Shown: in pieces, positions 6,142-7,498 of the stretch
Position numbering within the stretch: the first letter of the stretch is position 1
How the letters are laid out: every line of letters begins with the position of its first letter
Origin: JBDSLU01 sp039916225
Lineage (GTDB): Bacteria > Acidobacteriota > Vicinamibacteria > Vicinamibacterales > Vicinamibacteraceae
NCBI GenBank assembly: GCA_039916225.1
Contig: JBDSLU010000335.1
Span: forward strand, 1-7,498
Direction: 5' to 3'
Length of the DNA: 7,498 nt
Program-made: the position numbers and the translations under genes
The notes under the pieces: generated by a model
The model's input: only the letters and a program-made list of their open reading frames with translations
Told to the model about the DNA's origin: nothing
Databases searched by the model: none

Positions 6142-7498
6142 ATGCATTTTCACTGGTCTGACCTCCGCGGAGCCGTGGCCGCGGGCTGCCTGCTGATCTC
6201 GAGTGTTTCCGCGTCGGCCCAGGTTGCCGCTCCCGCGCAGCCAGCCACGCAGCCGGCCACGCCGCCAACCGTCACGCCACCGCCGGCCGCGGCCCCGGCG
6301 CCCGGTACGTCCGATCGGCTGGCCATCCCGGCCACTGACGACGGCCTGCCGGGCACTGGACCGATCCGCCGCATGGAGTGGTTCCAGAACCTGTGGAAGC
6401 AGCGGCGGACGCTGTGGTCGACGCAGGTGCAGCGCGATCAGGGCGCGGTGGTGTTCCTCGGCGACTCGATCACGCAGGGCTGGGGCCTCGGCCTCGGTGC
6501 GGTGTTCCCCGGGGTCAAGGTCGCCAATCGCGGCATCAGTGGCGACACCACCCGCGGCGTCCTGATCCGCCTCAAGGAGGACGTCCTCGATCTCAACCCG
6601 CGCGCGGTCGTCATCCTCATCGGGACCAACGACCTCGAGGAGATGGCGACGCCGGAGACGATCGACAGCGACTTCCGGGTGCTGATCGCCGCCCTCAAGG
6701 CGCACAACCCGAAGATGCCGATCATCGCCTGCCTCGTGATGCCGAGCTCGGTGACGATGCGTCGGCCGGCGGAAGAGATCAAGAAGATCAACACGCTGCG
6801 GATGGCATCGATCAAGGGTGATCCGCAGGTCATCCCGCTCGACACGTGGACGCTGTTCGCCGAGAAGAGCGGCGAGCCGATCCTGTCCGAGTTCCCCGAC
6901 GTCCTGCATCCGAACGACTATGGCTACGTCAAGTTCGCGGCGGCGCTGCGGCCGATCTTCGCGACGCTCGGCTTCATCGAGACCGAGCCCGACTACTTCA
7001 CGCCCGAGCCCGGCTTCGAGAGCCTGTTCAACGGCAAGGATCTGACCGGCTGGGGGCTGCGGCCGACGACGCCGGCCGACAAGGAAAGCGCGCGACGCTG
7101 GCAGGCGTCCGATCCGAACGCGGCGGCGTGGCCGATCGTCGACGGCGCGCTGCCGTTCGACGGGCGGACCGCGAGCCCGGACGGTCGCTTCCAGGCGATC
7201 AACGGCCGGCTGGTCGTCACGACGCCGCCCGAGGCGCGCCGCATCCAGCAGATCTGGACCAAGCGCGAGTTCCCCAACGACTTCGTCCTGAAGCTCGAGT
7301 TCCGCGCCACGCCCAACGCCGACAGCGGCGTCTACCTGCGCGGCCCGCAGCTGCAGTGTCGCGACTACGCGCTGGCCGGCCCGTTCACCAACCTGACGAA
7401 GTACAAGCCGCAGGACTGGAACGAGATGATCGTCACCGTATCGAACGGCCTGGCCGTCGCCACGGTGAACGGCGAGAAGCTCGACGTCGAGACGAAGG
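6142..7498 (+). CDS. Secreted SGNH/GDSL hydrolase fused to DUF1080 domain (3' end missing)
   Basis: The first 452 codons of an exported protein that runs off the window. Residues 1-26 form a signal peptide (Arg9, hydrophobic core, cleavage after Ala-Ser-Ala), followed by a Pro/Ala linker to about 55. An SGNH esterase domain (about 80-285) shows all four blocks: FLGDSITQGW with nucleophile Ser109, NRGISGDTT with Gly134, LIGTNDL with Asn163, and Asp253-x-x-His256 (DVLHPNDYGY). From about 291 a DUF1080 / 3-keto-disaccharide hydrolase domain (LamG-like fold) begins with GFESLFNGKDLTGW and includes FVLKLEFRATPNADSGVYLRG. The SGNH part probably removes an acyl group from an ester; the second domain may bind or cleave a sugar. 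Together they suggest polysaccharide processing outside the cytoplasm. Cys16 does not sit in a good lipobox, so I call signal peptidase I cleavage. Confidence 0.9.
   Translation, partial: MHFHWSDLRGAVAAGCLLISSVSASAQVAAPAQPATQPATPPTVTPPPAAAPAPGTSDRLAIPATDDGLPGTGPIRRMEWFQNLWKQRRTLWSTQVQRDQGAVVFLGDSITQGWGLGLGAVFPGVKVANRGISGDTTRGVLIRLKEDVLDLNPRAVVILIGTNDLEEMATPETIDSDFRVLIAALKAHNPKMPIIACLVMPSSVTMRRPAEEIKKINTLRMASIKGDPQVIPLDTWTLFAEKSGEPILSEFPDVLHPNDYGYVKFAAALRPIFATLGFIETEPDYFTPEPGFESLFNGKDLTGWGLRPTTPADKESARRWQASDPNAAAWPIVDGALPFDGRTASPDGRFQAINGRLVVTTPPEARRIQQIWTKREFPNDFVLKLEFRATPNADSGVYLRGPQLQCRDYALAGPFTNLTKYKPQDWNEMIVTVSNGLAVATVNGEKLDVETK
6238..6261 (+). repeat. Two-copy 12-base tandem repeat in the linker
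   Basis: CAGCCAGCCACG is followed at once by CAGCCGGCCACG, one mismatch apart, encoding Gln-Pro-Ala-Thr twice in the linker behind the signal peptide of the secreted hydrolase. It is a small in-frame duplication in low-complexity sequence that would lengthen the spacer without altering a domain. Confidence 0.6.

Noticed and set aside
6175..6189. Lipobox around Cys16 of the secreted hydrolase
   Set aside because: The residues before Cys16 (Ala-Ala-Gly) lack the usual Leu at -3, the preceding hydrophobic stretch is too short, and a good signal peptidase I site follows at residue 26.
4553..6268. A 571-codon open frame on the minus strand opposite the ketosynthase gene
   Set aside because: Its translation is Arg/Gly/Asp-rich with no recognisable motif, and the opposite strand encodes a clear enzyme. 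Such long antisense frames are expected in GC-rich coding DNA.

Overview
The window is very GC-rich with strong G/C third positions. All real genes lie on the + strand. I infer a Gram-negative-type soil or freshwater bacterium, with Acidobacteriota (Vicinamibacteria-like) as first guess and Gemmatimonadota, Planctomycetota or a high-GC proteobacterium as alternatives. The guess rests on base composition, exported proteins with cleavable signal peptides, and a secreted SGNH-hydrolase/DUF1080 protein of a kind common in polysaccharide-degrading phyla. There is no rRNA, tRNA or phylogenetic marker to settle it.

Layout. Bases 1-197 are the 3' end of urtA (substrate-binding protein). Then come urtB (194-1927), urtC (1927-3063), urtD (3060-3806) and urtE (3806-4495): two membrane permeases and two ATPases of a urea-type branched-chain-amino-acid-family (HAAT) ABC importer. 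Every urt junction overlaps by 1 or 4 bases, so this is one tightly coupled operon. Twelve bases after urtE starts an unusual beta-ketoacyl-synthase-like gene (4508-6100). It has intact Cys/His/Lys/His catalytic residues, a roughly 100-residue extra segment before the active-site Cys, and altered secondary motifs. After a 41-base gap, a secreted protein begins at 6142 and runs off the window. It carries a signal peptide, a Pro/Ala linker, an SGNH/GDSL esterase domain and a DUF1080 (3-keto-disaccharide hydrolase/LamG-like) domain.

How it works together. UrtA captures urea or a small amide in the periplasm, UrtB and UrtC form the channel, and UrtD and UrtE power it. No urease or regulator gene is visible. 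The ketosynthase-like gene has no obvious link to urea uptake, yet its spacing suggests co-transcription. It is the most unexplained element here. The final gene looks like a separate unit for extracellular carbohydrate processing. No mobile element, CRISPR array, RNA gene or convincing terminator was seen, and no stretch longer than 41 bases lacks a gene.
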